Shown: piece by piece, positions 9,046-17,426 of the stretch
Layout of the letters: each line of letters opens with the position of its first letter
Numbering within the stretch: position 1 is the first letter of the stretch
The notes under the pieces: model-generated
Told to the model about the DNA's origin: nothing
Database searches by the model: none
The model's input: only the letters and a program-made list of their open reading frames with translations
Source of the DNA: Lachnospiraceae bacterium
Lineage (GTDB): Bacteria; Bacillota; Clostridia; Lachnospirales; Lachnospiraceae
NCBI GenBank assembly: GCA_017392525.1
Contig: JAFOVD010000007.1
Coordinates: 1-64,000, forward strand
DNA length: 64,000 nucleotides
Direction: 5' to 3'
Program-made: the position numbers and the translations under genes

Positions 9046-10250
9046 GGGCTCTCCTCTGTAACATTTGTTACTTTCACATCTAATTCACCTTCCATCAGAT
9101 AGATATGCAGTGCATCATCTACCTGGACATCCGTTGCCCTGGTAATGTTTTTACCATCCATCTCCAGATAAGAAAATCCTGCTGCCAGACGCTTCACCGG
9201 AGAACATCCATCCAGACGTCCCGCCAGAAGTTCCATCGACCTCTTTTTCTTCTCCAGATTCTTCTCCATACTACGCTGCATAGCTTTTTCAAGTTCTGAC
9301 AGCTTATATCGCTTATCTTTTAACTTGTTTTGTGGGCTCAACAGACGAAGGGTTCTAGACATCTCCATGCAGCGATTCTTCTTCAGCACAATCTTGCTTT
9401 GCATCGCTTTTAACATACGACTCCGGAATCCCTCCAGAAGCATCTGAAATTCCCGGTAATCAAATACCGCAAGTTCTGCTGCCGCAGATGGTGTAGGAGC
9501 ACGCAAATCCGCCACATAATCCGCAATCGTAAAATCAGTTTCATGTCCCACTGCAGAAATAACAGGCGTCTCACATTGAAAAATAGCTTGTGCAACTTCC
9601 CTTTCATTGAAAGCCCACAAGTCTTCTATAGAACCGCCACCACGACCTACGATCAATGTGTCCAGCCCCATTCTATCCAGAGTCTCGATTCCTCGAACAA
9701 TGGATTCTTTGGCACCATCTCCCTGAACAAGTGCCGGATACAGAACGATTTCAATATAGGGATCACGGCGTTTTGATATCTGGATAATATCGCGCACCGC
9801 AGCCCCACCGGGTGCTGTAATTACCCCCAGTCTTCTGATATATTTCGGGATTGGCTTTTTGTACATGTCATCAAACATGCCCATTTCCAGGAGTTCTTCC
9901 TTAAGTCGTTCGAACTCCTGATAAAGTAGTCCCTGACCAGCCGGCTCAATGGATGATGCGATGATCTGATAATTGCCATATGGCTTATATACTTCTATCC
10001 GACCTCGCACCTGAACCTTGTCGCCGTCCTTCATCTCAGTATGAAGTCCACGGCGATTGCCACTAAACATGACAGCCTTCAGCTGGCTTTTGGCATCTTT
10101 TAATGTGAAATAGATATGCCCGCTTTTATGATAAGTACAGTTACTGACCTCTCCTTCAACACAGGCATGTTGCATCTTCGGATCGTCTTCAAACAGAAAA
10201 CTGATGTAGCCTGTTATTTCACTTATGGAATAGATCTTTTCCTGTTTCAT
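9024..10250 (-). CDS. xseA: Exodeoxyribonuclease VII large subunit
   Basis: 408 residues. An N-terminal OB-fold (about 5-100, EGEVSNCTYHKSGHIYFTLK) precedes the catalytic domain with GRGGGSIEDLWAFNER near 205-220 and the conserved SAVGHETDFTIAD block near 235. A long charged coiled-coil follows and carries the XseB-binding sites. The enzyme cuts single-stranded DNA from both ends into oligonucleotides during repair. The end overlaps xseB by 22 bases and the start touches the nusB stop. Confidence 0.97.
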   Translation of the reverse strand: MKQEKIYSISEITGYISFLFEDDPKMQHACVEGEVSNCTYHKSGHIYFTLKDAKSQLKAVMFSGNRRGLHTEMKDGDKVQVRGRIEVYKPYGNYQIIASSIEPAGQGLLYQEFERLKEELLEMGMFDDMYKKPIPKYIRRLGVITAPGGAAVRDIIQISKRRDPYIEIVLYPALVQGDGAKESIVRGIETLDRMGLDTLIVGRGGGSIEDLWAFNEREVAQAIFQCETPVISAVGHETDFTIADYVADLRAPTPSAAAELAVFDYREFQMLLEGFRSRMLKAMQSKIVLKKNRCMEMSRTLRLLSPQNKLKDKRYKLSELEKAMQRSMEKNLEKKKRSMELLAGRLDGCSPVKRLAAGFSYLEMDGKNITRATDVQVDDALHIYLMEGELDVKVTNVTEESPWQKKIN

Positions 10251-10639
10251 TATTTTACCTTAGCTAAAACACCGTTTACAAAGGAAGGAGAATTATCGGA
10301 ACCGTATTTCTTCGCAATTTCAACAGCTTCATTGATTGCAATTGCAGGATCCAACTCCTCAAACTTTATCTCATATGTTGCAAGACGAATCAGACTGAGG
10401 TCCACCTTGGCCATACGCTCTGTCGTCCACTTTTCTGCTACGTTATTGATGATTTCATCAATTTCTTCAAGATGAGCGAGGATATCGTTGCTCTTTGTCT
10501 CGATATCTTCTCGATTCTTTCCAAGGCTTGACTCTTCGCCCAGGAAATGTTCCATCTGTGCAGGCATCTCCTCTGCATCATGGAATTCACTCTGGAAGAT
10601 CATTTTAAAAATTTCTTCTCGAATCTGTCTTCTGGTCAT
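10250..10639 (-). CDS. nusB: Transcription antitermination factor NusB
   Basis: 129 residues, all-helical NusB fold. It binds boxA of rRNA leaders together with S10 (NusE) and supports antitermination on rRNA operons. The C-terminal block LATYEIKFEELDPAIAINEA followed by VEIAKKYGSDNSPSFVNGVL is the family signature. It is the first gene after a terminator at 10,677-10,696, so the nusB-xseA-xseB-ispA-dxs-tlyA-nadK-argR-recN run probably starts from a promoter in 10,640-10,676. The last base pair is shared with the xseA start codon region. Confidence 0.96.
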   Translation of the reverse strand: MTRRQIREEIFKMIFQSEFHDAEEMPAQMEHFLGEESSLGKNREDIETKSNDILAHLEEIDEIINNVAEKWTTERMAKVDLSLIRLATYEIKFEELDPAIAINEAVEIAKKYGSDNSPSFVNGVLAKVK

Positions 10640-10676
10640 ATATATACCTTTCTTTCCTTTGAATAAGCATAAAATA

Positions 10677-10696
10677 AGGGTGTCTTACGACACCCT
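10677..10696 (-). terminator. Terminator after the Asp23 gene
   Basis: AGGGTGTC, a four-base loop and GACACCCT form an 8-bp GC-rich stem. On the minus strand it is followed by TATTTTATGCTT, a weak U-rich tail. It lies 37 bases past the stop of the Asp23 gene and separates that gene from the nusB operon. Confidence 0.75.
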
Positions 10697-10732
10697 ACAT
10701 TATACATGAAAAATTGTAGAAACAAAAGTCTC

Positions 10733-11101
10733 TTAATCGTTAGCACTTACAGATACTGTTGCGATATGTACATCGACATCAGATACCTTCTTACCTGTCA
10801 TATTCTCAACAGTTGAACCAACCTTCTCCTGAACCTGTTCACAAACTGCCGGGATTTCATAACCGTAATCTAAAACCAAGCTCAACTTGATTACGAGATC
10901 ATCTGCAGCATTGACTGCTACACGAACACCCTTAGATAATCTATTTGCTCCTGCCTTGCTAATTACACCATTCGTAAGATTGCCAGCAAGTGCATTGACA
11001 CCATCAACTTCTGTTGCTGCTAAACCAGCGATGATGGCAATAACTTCTTCTGTAACATTAACATTTTCATTAATTGAAAAACCTTTTTTTACATCAGCCA
11101 T
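10733..11101 (-). CDS. Asp23/Gls24 family envelope stress protein
   Basis: 122 residues from the ATG at 11,101, which has GGAGGT eight bases upstream; an upstream in-frame start is less likely. The segments GFSINENVNVTEEVIAIIAG and GVRVAVNAADDLVIKLSLVL are typical of the Asp23 family, small proteins of Gram-positive bacteria found at the membrane through AmaP-like anchors and linked to cell-envelope and alkaline stress. This short form without a membrane anchor is the version commonly encoded next to nusB in Clostridia. A terminator follows, so it probably forms its own transcript or the end of the riboflavin unit. Confidence 0.9.
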   Translation of the reverse strand: MADVKKGFSINENVNVTEEVIAIIAGLAATEVDGVNALAGNLTNGVISKAGANRLSKGVRVAVNAADDLVIKLSLVLDYGYEIPAVCEQVQEKVGSTVENMTGKKVSDVDVHIATVSVSAND

Positions 11102-11156
11102 AATTGGTACCTCCAAAAAGATATATTGCCATTATAGCAGACTGTTTTTAAAAATT

Positions 11157-11630
11157 CTACATTTGAGACAATAAGTTTACCATTTCAATTGCAGCAAGTG
11201 CACAGTCATAACCCTTGTTACCGGCTTTGGAACCGGCTCGCGCAATCGCCTGCTCAATATTTTCTGTTGTTACAACACCAAATAATACCGGAACACCGGT
11301 TTCCAGAGAGACCTGTGCCACCCCTTTAGAAACCTCATTACATACATAGTCATAGTGGCTTGTCTGACCTCTGATCACTGTTCCAAGAGCGATTACCGCA
11401 TCATATTTTTTTGATTCTGCCATCTTTTTGGCAGCGACCGGAATCTCAAAAGCTCCGGGAACCCAGGCAGCAGTGATATTATTTTCATCTACACCGTGAC
11501 GAACCAGTCCATCTACTGCTCCCCCCAGAAGCTTATTCACAATAATCTCATTAAAACGTGATGCCACGATTCCAATCTTCATGCCATCCTTTGCTACTAC
11601 ATTACCCTCTAATAAATTAATTTCTCTCAT
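11157..11630 (-). CDS. ribH: 6,7-dimethyl-8-ribityllumazine synthase
   Basis: Makes the lumazine precursor of riboflavin from 5-amino-6-ribitylamino-uracil and dihydroxybutanone phosphate. 157 residues from ATG 11,630, which has AAGGAG seven bases upstream; a start nine codons earlier lacks such a site. Visible marks: SRFNE at 24-28, PGAFEIP at 58-64, and [14 protein letters not shown] at 83-96 containing the catalytic His 92. The family forms pentamers or 60-subunit shells. It is the last gene of the rib operon. Confidence 0.97.
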   Translation of the reverse strand: MREINLLEGNVVAKDGMKIGIVASRFNEIIVNKLLGGAVDGLVRHGVDENNITAAWVPGAFEIPVAAKKMAESKKYDAVIALGTVIRGQTSHYDYVCNEVSKGVAQVSLETGVPVLFGVVTTENIEQAIARAGSKAGNKGYDCALAAIEMVNLLSQM

Positions 11631-11669
11631 CTTTTTTCTCCTTTTATATAGTTTCAAGTATTTCCTCTG

Positions 11670-12884
11670 CTAAACCACGATTTTCTTAAATATATGTCCC
11701 ATCTTGTCCTGCTTCGTCTTCAGATAAAACGCATCGAATTTCTGAGGTTCAATCTCGATTGGAACTCTCTCCTTAATCTCCAGACCAAATTCCCTCAAAC
11801 CATAAACCTTATCCGGATTATTGGTAAGTAATCTAAGGGAGTGGATTCCAAGGTCTTTTAGAATCTGGGCTCCAACCCAGTATTCTCTTAGATCCGGTGC
11901 AAATCCAAGTTTCACATTGGCTTCCACCGTATCATAGCCTTCTTCTTGCAGCGCATAGGCTTTAATCTTATTTAGAAGACCAATTCCTCGACCTTCCTGT
12001 CTCATATAGAGAAGAACTCCCCGGCCTTCCTTTTCAATCTGCTTCATGGCACTCTGTAACTGCAGACCGCAATCACATCGAAGTGAACCAAATGCATCTC
12101 CTGTCAAGCACTCGGAATGAACGCGACACAGTACATTTTCTCCATCGGAAATATCCCCCTTAACCAGAGCTACGTGGTGCTCTCCGGTAATATCATTGCT
12201 AAAGCCAAACATCTGAAAATCTCCATACTGTGTTGGAAGATGGGCTTCTGCCTCCCGTACAACATGCTTCTCATGCACCCGGATATAATCCTGCAGATCT
12301 TTGATGGTTATATAGGTCATATGTTCACGAATAGACAGCTCCTTCAATTCTTCCGAACGCATCATCCTGCCATCCTGCCTCATGATTTCGCAACAGACCC
12401 CAATCTCTGTGAGACCTGCAAGTCGCATAAGATCTACCGTTGCCTCGGTATGTCCATTTCTAACCAGGACACCTCCATCTCTTGCAATCAACGGAAATAC
12501 ATGTCCCGGCCTTCTAAAATCCATAGGTTTCGCATCTTTTAAAGTAAGGGAACGCATGGTAAGTCCCCTCTCCTCTGCAGAGATACCGGTCACCGTATCC
12601 ACGTGATCAATGGATACGGTAAATGCCGTCTCGTGGTTATCCGTATTCTTGGACACCATCGGAGGCAATCCCAGACGATTCGCCTGTTCAACCGACATCG
12701 GAGTACAGATCAACCCCTTGGCAAGACTTGCCATCTTATTGATGTTCTCCCTGGTGGCAAATTCAGCCGCACAGATCATGTCTCCTTCATTTTCTCGGTC
12801 CTCATCATCACTTACCAGGATGATTTTCCCCTGTTTTAAATCCTCCAGTGCCTGTTCCACTGTCCCATACTGAAACTCTTTCAT
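11670..12884 (-). CDS. ribBA: Bifunctional DHBP synthase / GTP cyclohydrolase II
   Basis: 404 residues in two domains. The N-terminal half (about 1-200) is 3,4-dihydroxy-2-butanone 4-phosphate synthase, with the metal and substrate motif [10 protein letters not shown] at 26-35. The C-terminal half is GTP cyclohydrolase II, with zinc ligands in the block [18 protein letters not shown] near 255-272 and the RQEGRGIGL stretch near 295. It supplies both branches of riboflavin synthesis. It lies 27 bases after ribE and 39 before ribH. Confidence 0.98.
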   Translation of the reverse strand: MKEFQYGTVEQALEDLKQGKIILVSDDEDRENEGDMICAAEFATRENINKMASLAKGLICTPMSVEQANRLGLPPMVSKNTDNHETAFTVSIDHVDTVTGISAEERGLTMRSLTLKDAKPMDFRRPGHVFPLIARDGGVLVRNGHTEATVDLMRLAGLTEIGVCCEIMRQDGRMMRSEELKELSIREHMTYITIKDLQDYIRVHEKHVVREAEAHLPTQYGDFQMFGFSNDITGEHHVALVKGDISDGENVLCRVHSECLTGDAFGSLRCDCGLQLQSAMKQIEKEGRGVLLYMRQEGRGIGLLNKIKAYALQEEGYDTVEANVKLGFAPDLREYWVGAQILKDLGIHSLRLLTNNPDKVYGLREFGLEIKERVPIEIEPQKFDAFYLKTKQDKMGHIFKKIVV

Positions 12885-12911
12885 AATCTTTTCTCTCTTT
12901 CTGTTTCCTCT

Positions 12912-13562
12912 CTATAATCCATATGCCTCCAGCATCTCATATGTAAGATGACTCTCAGCCCTATCTTCTTCCCTTTTTATTCCAAGGAATTTCTGAACAT
13001 ACTTACCCAGCATATCTGTCTCCAGATTCACAAAATCCCCGGTGGAACGTTCCATAAGCGCCGTCACTGCTCTGGTATGGGGAATCACCGACACCGAAAA
13101 ACTCTGCTCCGTCACCTTTGCAACCGTCAGACTGATTCCATCCATTGCAATAGATCCTTTCTCCACAATGCCCTGCAGTATCTTCTTTGAAGCGCCGATT
13201 TCATACCAGATAGCATTGCCCTCCGGCTGAATATCCAGAATCTTACCCACACCATCAATATGCCCTGACACTATATGCCCTCCAAATCGTCCGTCACAGG
13301 GCATCGCACGCTCCAGATTCACAAGACTTCCATGCTTGCATTCCGACAAACTGCTCCGACGTATGGTTTCCGCCATAACATCTGCCTCAAATCCGTGATC
13401 TGTCATACCGGTTACAGTCAGGCATACTCCATTTACCGCAATACTATCCCCCGGTTTTGTTCCCTCCAAAACCTTTGATGCGGCAATAGAAATAGAACCG
13501 GAATCCCCCATTAATTGCAGGGACTTCACGCATCCTACCTCTTCTACTATTCCCGTAAACAC
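12912..13562 (-). CDS. ribE: Riboflavin synthase alpha chain
   Basis: Dismutates two lumazine molecules to riboflavin. 216 residues starting at a GTG (13,562) two bases from the ribD stop, with the site AGGTGA six bases upstream inside the end of ribD; the reading frame also offers a GTG three codons earlier with no better site. Two lumazine-binding repeats are visible, beginning with FTGIVEEVG at the N-terminus and GGHIVSGHIDGVGKI near 97. Starting MFTGIVEE is the family norm. Confidence 0.96.
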   Translation of the reverse strand: MFTGIVEEVGCVKSLQLMGDSGSISIAASKVLEGTKPGDSIAVNGVCLTVTGMTDHGFEADVMAETIRRSSLSECKHGSLVNLERAMPCDGRFGGHIVSGHIDGVGKILDIQPEGNAIWYEIGASKKILQGIVEKGSIAMDGISLTVAKVTEQSFSVSVIPHTRAVTALMERSTGDFVNLETDMLGKYVQKFLGIKREEDRAESHLTYEMLEAYGL

Positions 13563-13563
13563 A

Positions 13564-14745
13564 TTAATCACCTGACTTTCTGTAACAAATCTTTAAATCT
13601 TCTCCCAGTTTTTCAACCTTTTGGAAATGATACCTTTTCGCATTCTCCACTTCCTCCACCCCGATTCCACGAACCGGCGATGGTGCATCTCCTCCAAATA
13701 TTTTCGGTGCCAGATACATATGAATCTCATCTACAATATCCTCCCGAATCGCAGATTCATTCACATATCCTCCACCTTCTATCATTAGACTGTCGATTCC
13801 CATATGCCCCAGAGCCTCCAGAAGTGCTTGAAATGATAACTGTTTTGTATCTTCATCTCGCTTTATCGCCAGCATCTTCACACCATATCCATGGAGCACC
13901 TCCAATTTATCTCTCAGTTTCTCCCTGGGAAGATTCTCATCTACCACAACAATCGTTGGCGTCTGTTTCGCCGTCTGTACTACCGTAGCCTCCACCGGGA
14001 TTCTGAGATTGGAATCTAAGATAATTCGAATCGGACTTCTTGGCTCAACCCGGATATCTTCAGGTCTAATAAAATCACTTGCCAATTCCACTTTCCGGTT
14101 TGGATTCATACGGGCTGTAAGAGTGGGATTATCCTGAAGAACTGTCCGTATACCAACCAGAATCCCCATACATCTGTGTCTGAGAAGATGTGCATCCCAT
14201 CTGGCCTCCTCACCGGAAATCCACTGAGATGCCCCGGTTTTCGTCGCGATTTTACCGTCCATGGTCTGAGCATATTTCAGAAATACATAAGGTCTACCGG
14301 TGGTAATATAGTGGAAAAATATAGGATTAATTGCATCACATTCCTCTCTTAAGAAATCTTCTTCCACCTGTATTCCATGCTCTCTTAAAATCTTTGCCCC
14401 CTTACCTGCCACCAGTGGGTTAGGATCTCTCGAACCGATTACCACTCGCTTGATTTTATGTTCGATAATCGCCTTGGTGCAGGGCGGTGTTTTGCCATAA
14501 TGACAACAGGGCTCCAGCGTCACATAAAGTGTCGCATCAATTGCATCCTCCGGATGTCTCAGAGATGCCAATGCCTCCCGTTCTGCATGAAGCATACCGT
14601 ACTTTTTGTGATACCCCTCTCCTACGATTTTTCCGTCCTTTACAATAACCGCTCCCACCAGCGGATTGGGATGCACATATCCCTCTCCTAGCTTTGCAAG
14701 CATAATTGCTCTTCGCATGCAGTTTTCATCAAAAAAATCTGTCAT
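13564..14745 (-). CDS. ribD: Bifunctional riboflavin deaminase/reductase RibD
   Basis: 393 residues. The N-terminal zinc deaminase carries HAEREAL at 53-59 and EPCCHYGKTPPC at 78-89. The C-terminal NADPH-dependent reductase carries the nucleotide-binding block LMIEGGGYVNESAI near 319. It converts the product of GTP cyclohydrolase II to the ribitylamino compound. The ATG at 14,745 has AGGAG seven bases upstream; the longer frame reaching 14,817 would run through the riboswitch terminator and is not the true start. First gene of the FMN-controlled rib operon. Confidence 0.97.
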   Translation of the reverse strand: MTDFFDENCMRRAIMLAKLGEGYVHPNPLVGAVIVKDGKIVGEGYHKKYGMLHAEREALASLRHPEDAIDATLYVTLEPCCHYGKTPPCTKAIIEHKIKRVVIGSRDPNPLVAGKGAKILREHGIQVEEDFLREECDAINPIFFHYITTGRPYVFLKYAQTMDGKIATKTGASQWISGEEARWDAHLLRHRCMGILVGIRTVLQDNPTLTARMNPNRKVELASDFIRPEDIRVEPRSPIRIILDSNLRIPVEATVVQTAKQTPTIVVVDENLPREKLRDKLEVLHGYGVKMLAIKRDEDTKQLSFQALLEALGHMGIDSLMIEGGGYVNESAIREDIVDEIHMYLAPKIFGGDAPSPVRGIGVEEVENAKRYHFQKVEKLGEDLKICYRKSGD

Positions 14746-14759
14746 ATCAAAACTCCTAT

Positions 14760-14785
14760 AAAAAAAGCCCCACTTAGCGTGGGGC
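14760..14785 (-). terminator. FMN riboswitch terminator 2 (proximal to ribD)
   Basis: On the minus strand GCCCCAC, a five-base loop and GTGGGGC are followed by TTTTTTTATAGGAG, so the U-run leads straight into the ribD ribosome binding site. This is the classic expression-platform terminator that forms when FMN occupies the aptamer. Confidence 0.9.
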
Positions 14786-14802
14786 AAAACATGATAGAAC
14801 GC

Positions 14803-14833
14803 AAAAACTCCGAACATAAACCTATGTTCGGAG
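14803..14833 (-). terminator. FMN riboswitch terminator 1 (or antiterminator arm)
   Basis: An 11-bp perfect stem, CTCCGAACATA with a four-base loop and TATGTTCGGAG (14,808-14,833), is followed on the minus strand by TTTTTGCG. It lies between the aptamer and the second hairpin and looks like a complete intrinsic terminator in its own right. Confidence 0.7.
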
Positions 14834-14860
14834 CAATCTACAATCTACCTATACTCTAAC

Positions 14861-14965
14861 TCTTCTTCCATCCAGACTGTACTGTCGGCATCGGAATCTC
14901 ACCGATTCATGCATAAAGCTCGCGGGCTATACCGCCGGTAGGGAATTTCACCCTGCCCCGAAGAT
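14861..14965 (-). promoter_or_regulatory. FMN riboswitch (RFN element)
   Basis: The minus strand carries all the conserved blocks of the FMN aptamer in order: CTTCGGGGCAGGGTGAAATT, CCCTACCGGCGGT, AGCCCGCGAGC, then CGGTGAGATTCCGATGCCGA, CAGT and AGTCTGGATGG. These form the six-stem junction that binds FMN. It sits 116 bases upstream of ribD, and binding is expected to favour termination, shutting off ribD-ribE-ribBA-ribH when FMN is plentiful. Confidence 0.97.
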
Positions 14966-15021
14966 ATGTAATTTCTATAGACAAACATAATACACTTGTG
15001 GTCATCCGTCAACCCTTATCA

Positions 15022-15678
15022 TCATTCAAATCGAAATAAGTCCATGGACACCGGATCTCCCGGAAAAGACTGCATTTCCTCCATAGCATGTAAACCATTG
15101 TCTTCACTACGGTTCCCAAGCTTTGTATCGATGTAGGACTGTATCATCCTGACTGCGCCATCAATTCCGGTATGACTTGTGTTGATACAGATATCATAAT
15201 CCGACGCCTGATCCCAGATTCTACCTGTATAGAATTTATAGAATCTACGTCTCTTATCATCCACTTCATCAATTAAGCGGCCGGCACTCCAACGGTCCAG
15301 CCCCTGCTTCATCATGGTTCTGCTGATTCTGTCCTTGGCCTCAGCATGTAAGAATATTGATACCACATCCTCATAATTACGGAATATATAATTGCCACAT
15401 CGGCCAATCATAATAAAATCATTTTCAGAAGTAAGCTTACGAAGCTTCTCATAGATAGGCTTACCAAATTCCGGTGTTTCACCTGTAGCTGACACCGGAT
15501 ACAAGCTTTTCATCGGACGTTCCTCGAAAAAACTCTCCACTTCTTCATAGATTCCAAGTTCCTTTGCCTTTTTTATCATTCCTTCTTTGTCAAAGAGCGG
15601 CAGTTTATAAATCTTCGCAAGTTCCTCTGCCACTTCATGTGCAGCACTTCCGCACTCTCTTTCAATTGTAATGATCAT
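15022..15678 (-). CDS. Cytidylate-kinase-like family protein
   Basis: 218 residues that start directly with a beta strand and nucleotide-binding turn, MIITIERECGSAAHEVAEEL, followed by a helix and LPLFDKEG. This is the pattern of the cytidylate-kinase-like family (a P-loop NTPase relative common in Clostridia) and not of true Cmk. The loop reads ECGSAAHE and lacks the Lys-Ser/Thr of a Walker A motif. A block SEND..IMIGRCGNYIFR in the middle and several Arg residues (IWDQASDYDICINTSHTG) fit the kinase fold. Substrate is unknown. It shares the direction of the GGDEF gene upstream, 18 bases away, so the two are probably co-transcribed. Confidence 0.8.
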   Translation of the reverse strand: MIITIERECGSAAHEVAEELAKIYKLPLFDKEGMIKKAKELGIYEEVESFFEERPMKSLYPVSATGETPEFGKPIYEKLRKLTSENDFIMIGRCGNYIFRNYEDVVSIFLHAEAKDRISRTMMKQGLDRWSAGRLIDEVDDKRRRFYKFYTGRIWDQASDYDICINTSHTGIDGAVRMIQSYIDTKLGNRSEDNGLHAMEEMQSFPGDPVSMDLFRFE

Positions 15679-15696
15679 AACCTATCCCCTTCATTA

Positions 15697-17235
15697 TTAT
15701 TCATCCAAAATTGAAAACTGATTTCTGCCACCAGACTTAGACTTATACAATCCGTTGTCTGCTCGCTTAATTGCATCTTTATAATTTTTATCCTCCGGTT
15801 TGAAATGCGTAAATCCAATGGATACTGTCGCTTTGACAATCTCTCCCTTGGATGAAATTGACAAATCATCCACCGATTCAAAAATCTTCTCTGCCAACAA
15901 ATATAAACCGTCCTTGTTTACGGAGTTATAGACTCCAACAAATTCATCACCACCCCATCGAATCAGATTATCCGTTGCACGCATATTCTTCTTTAAAACG
16001 CGAACTACTTTCTTTAAGACTTCATCGCCTGCATCATGTCCATACGTGTCATTAATCCCCTTAAATTTATCCACATCCAGAATCATAATTGCCGGACTGA
16101 CCCCGGTCTTCTTATATTCCAAAAACTTCTCTTCCAGGAGCTTATTTCCGTATTTTCTGGTACTTGCCTTGGTCAGCTCATCCACATGAGCCTCATTCTT
16201 AAGCAAGGTCTCCCGATGGTGAAACAGCCTACGGTCATTTCCAATAATGAAATACATTCCCAACAAGAAAATCGCAACAAACAATGCCGTAATCAATGCA
16301 ATCATACGATATACCGCCGGCTGATTCTCCTGCTCCGTATTGGAAACAAATTCCACAATTGCATGCGCCGGAATTCCCATGGAAATAATCCAGTTGTAAT
16401 TCTTGTAAAGCTTGCTATACACAATCTTCTTACTTATCAGATCGCTCTGATATTCCTGATACCAATAGGTGGTAAATACTTCTCCATCACCATTGATTCC
16501 ATCCAGCATCGCCTGATTATACGCATTGCCCTGCTCATCCAATGTATTTGTGGAAATTGTCTCACCTTCCAAAGAAGGGTTGCCCGGATGCACAAGAACC
16601 GTTGCAAAATCATCTCCGCCATCGGTTTGATTCAACTTCTCAATCCAGATATACTCGCCATCCTTAAATTCCTTTGACTTACACTCTGCAGAGATTTCAT
16701 TCATAAGCACAGTTTCTACATAGTCATAGGATATTCCGTAGATACAAGTCACCGTACCATTTCTAATCATGGTAGAATACATAAGCTTCTCAGTCAGAGC
16801 ATCCACATCACCGTCAAACTCATTCATCGACAGAACTCCGGCAGAATAAAGCACCTGATTTGTTGCGGAATCAATAATGACATAACTGAAACAATCCTGA
16901 AGAGCCACTTCATCAAAATACGCCGCCAGACCGGAACTGTAATCTCCATAGGAAATAGCATATTCCTTGGCATAGGTCTCTGACTTTGTCATAAGTGAAG
17001 TATATCTCTCTTCATCCTCTGCGCGTTTCAAATCAATGGAGGCTATAAAATTGTTTACTGTATCACTGAGATATTGTTTGCGCGTCTCCAACTCGTTTGC
17101 ATACATCTGTTTAGAATAGATATTCTGCATCCGACGAATCCCCAATATGAAGAAGGCAACACATACGATAGCCGTTATCGCAATTAAAATCACTGCAGAA
17201 TATCGACCCTTTAGAACAGTCTTCTTATTTTTCAT
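15697..17235 (-). CDS. Membrane-bound diguanylate cyclase with extracellular sensor
   Basis: 512 residues from ATG 17,235, which has GGGAG about eight bases upstream. A membrane helix at about 14-34, an extracytoplasmic sensor region of about 260 residues (Cache-like arrangement, with YSTMIRNGTVTCIYGISYD and WIISMGIPAHAI strands), and a second helix near 300-322 precede a GGDEF domain. The active-site motif RWGGDEF lies near 425-431 and an RATD sequence five residues before it matches the inhibitory c-di-GMP I-site. The protein should therefore make c-di-GMP in response to an external ligand and be product-inhibited. Ligand unknown. Confidence 0.92.
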   Translation of the reverse strand: MKNKKTVLKGRYSAVILIAITAIVCVAFFILGIRRMQNIYSKQMYANELETRKQYLSDTVNNFIASIDLKRAEDEERYTSLMTKSETYAKEYAISYGDYSSGLAAYFDEVALQDCFSYVIIDSATNQVLYSAGVLSMNEFDGDVDALTEKLMYSTMIRNGTVTCIYGISYDYVETVLMNEISAECKSKEFKDGEYIWIEKLNQTDGGDDFATVLVHPGNPSLEGETISTNTLDEQGNAYNQAMLDGINGDGEVFTTYWYQEYQSDLISKKIVYSKLYKNYNWIISMGIPAHAIVEFVSNTEQENQPAVYRMIALITALFVAIFLLGMYFIIGNDRRLFHHRETLLKNEAHVDELTKASTRKYGNKLLEEKFLEYKKTGVSPAIMILDVDKFKGINDTYGHDAGDEVLKKVVRVLKKNMRATDNLIRWGGDEFVGVYNSVNKDGLYLLAEKIFESVDDLSISSKGEIVKATVSIGFTHFKPEDKNYKDAIKRADNGLYKSKSGGRNQFSILDE

Positions 17236-17370
17236 AACTTTTCTCCCAATATTAAAGATTTTTTCTTTATATAAATATATCACTCTTCCTATTTTTTGTG
17301 ATGTATAATTTTCCACAAAATTGTCCGGTGATATTTTCTGAATTGTAAAGACAAATTGACAAACTTTATG

Positions 17371-17401
17371 TATAATGTGCTACAATTAAGGTAGAATTGT
17401 A
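17371..17401 (+). promoter_or_regulatory. Promoter -10 and inverted repeat before the GH3 gene
   Basis: TATAAT at 17,371-17,376 is a consensus -10; the -35 region upstream (AAGACA, 18-base spacing) is weak. Ten bases further on lies the inverted repeat TACAATT-N7-AATTGTA (17,381-17,401), close to the expected transcription start, a typical position for a repressor operator. No regulator was identified. Confidence 0.45.
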
Positions 17402-17426
17402 GATTCTCTTGAAGGGAGATGATCCG

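Noticed and set aside
14746..14817. Upstream extension of ribD by 24 codons
   Set aside because: The extension runs through the riboswitch terminator hairpins; a strong AGGAG marks the ATG at 14,745.
16036..16677. 213-codon plus-strand frame inside the GGDEF gene
   Set aside because: Antisense shadow of a well-supported gene; no ribosome site and no recognisable protein features.
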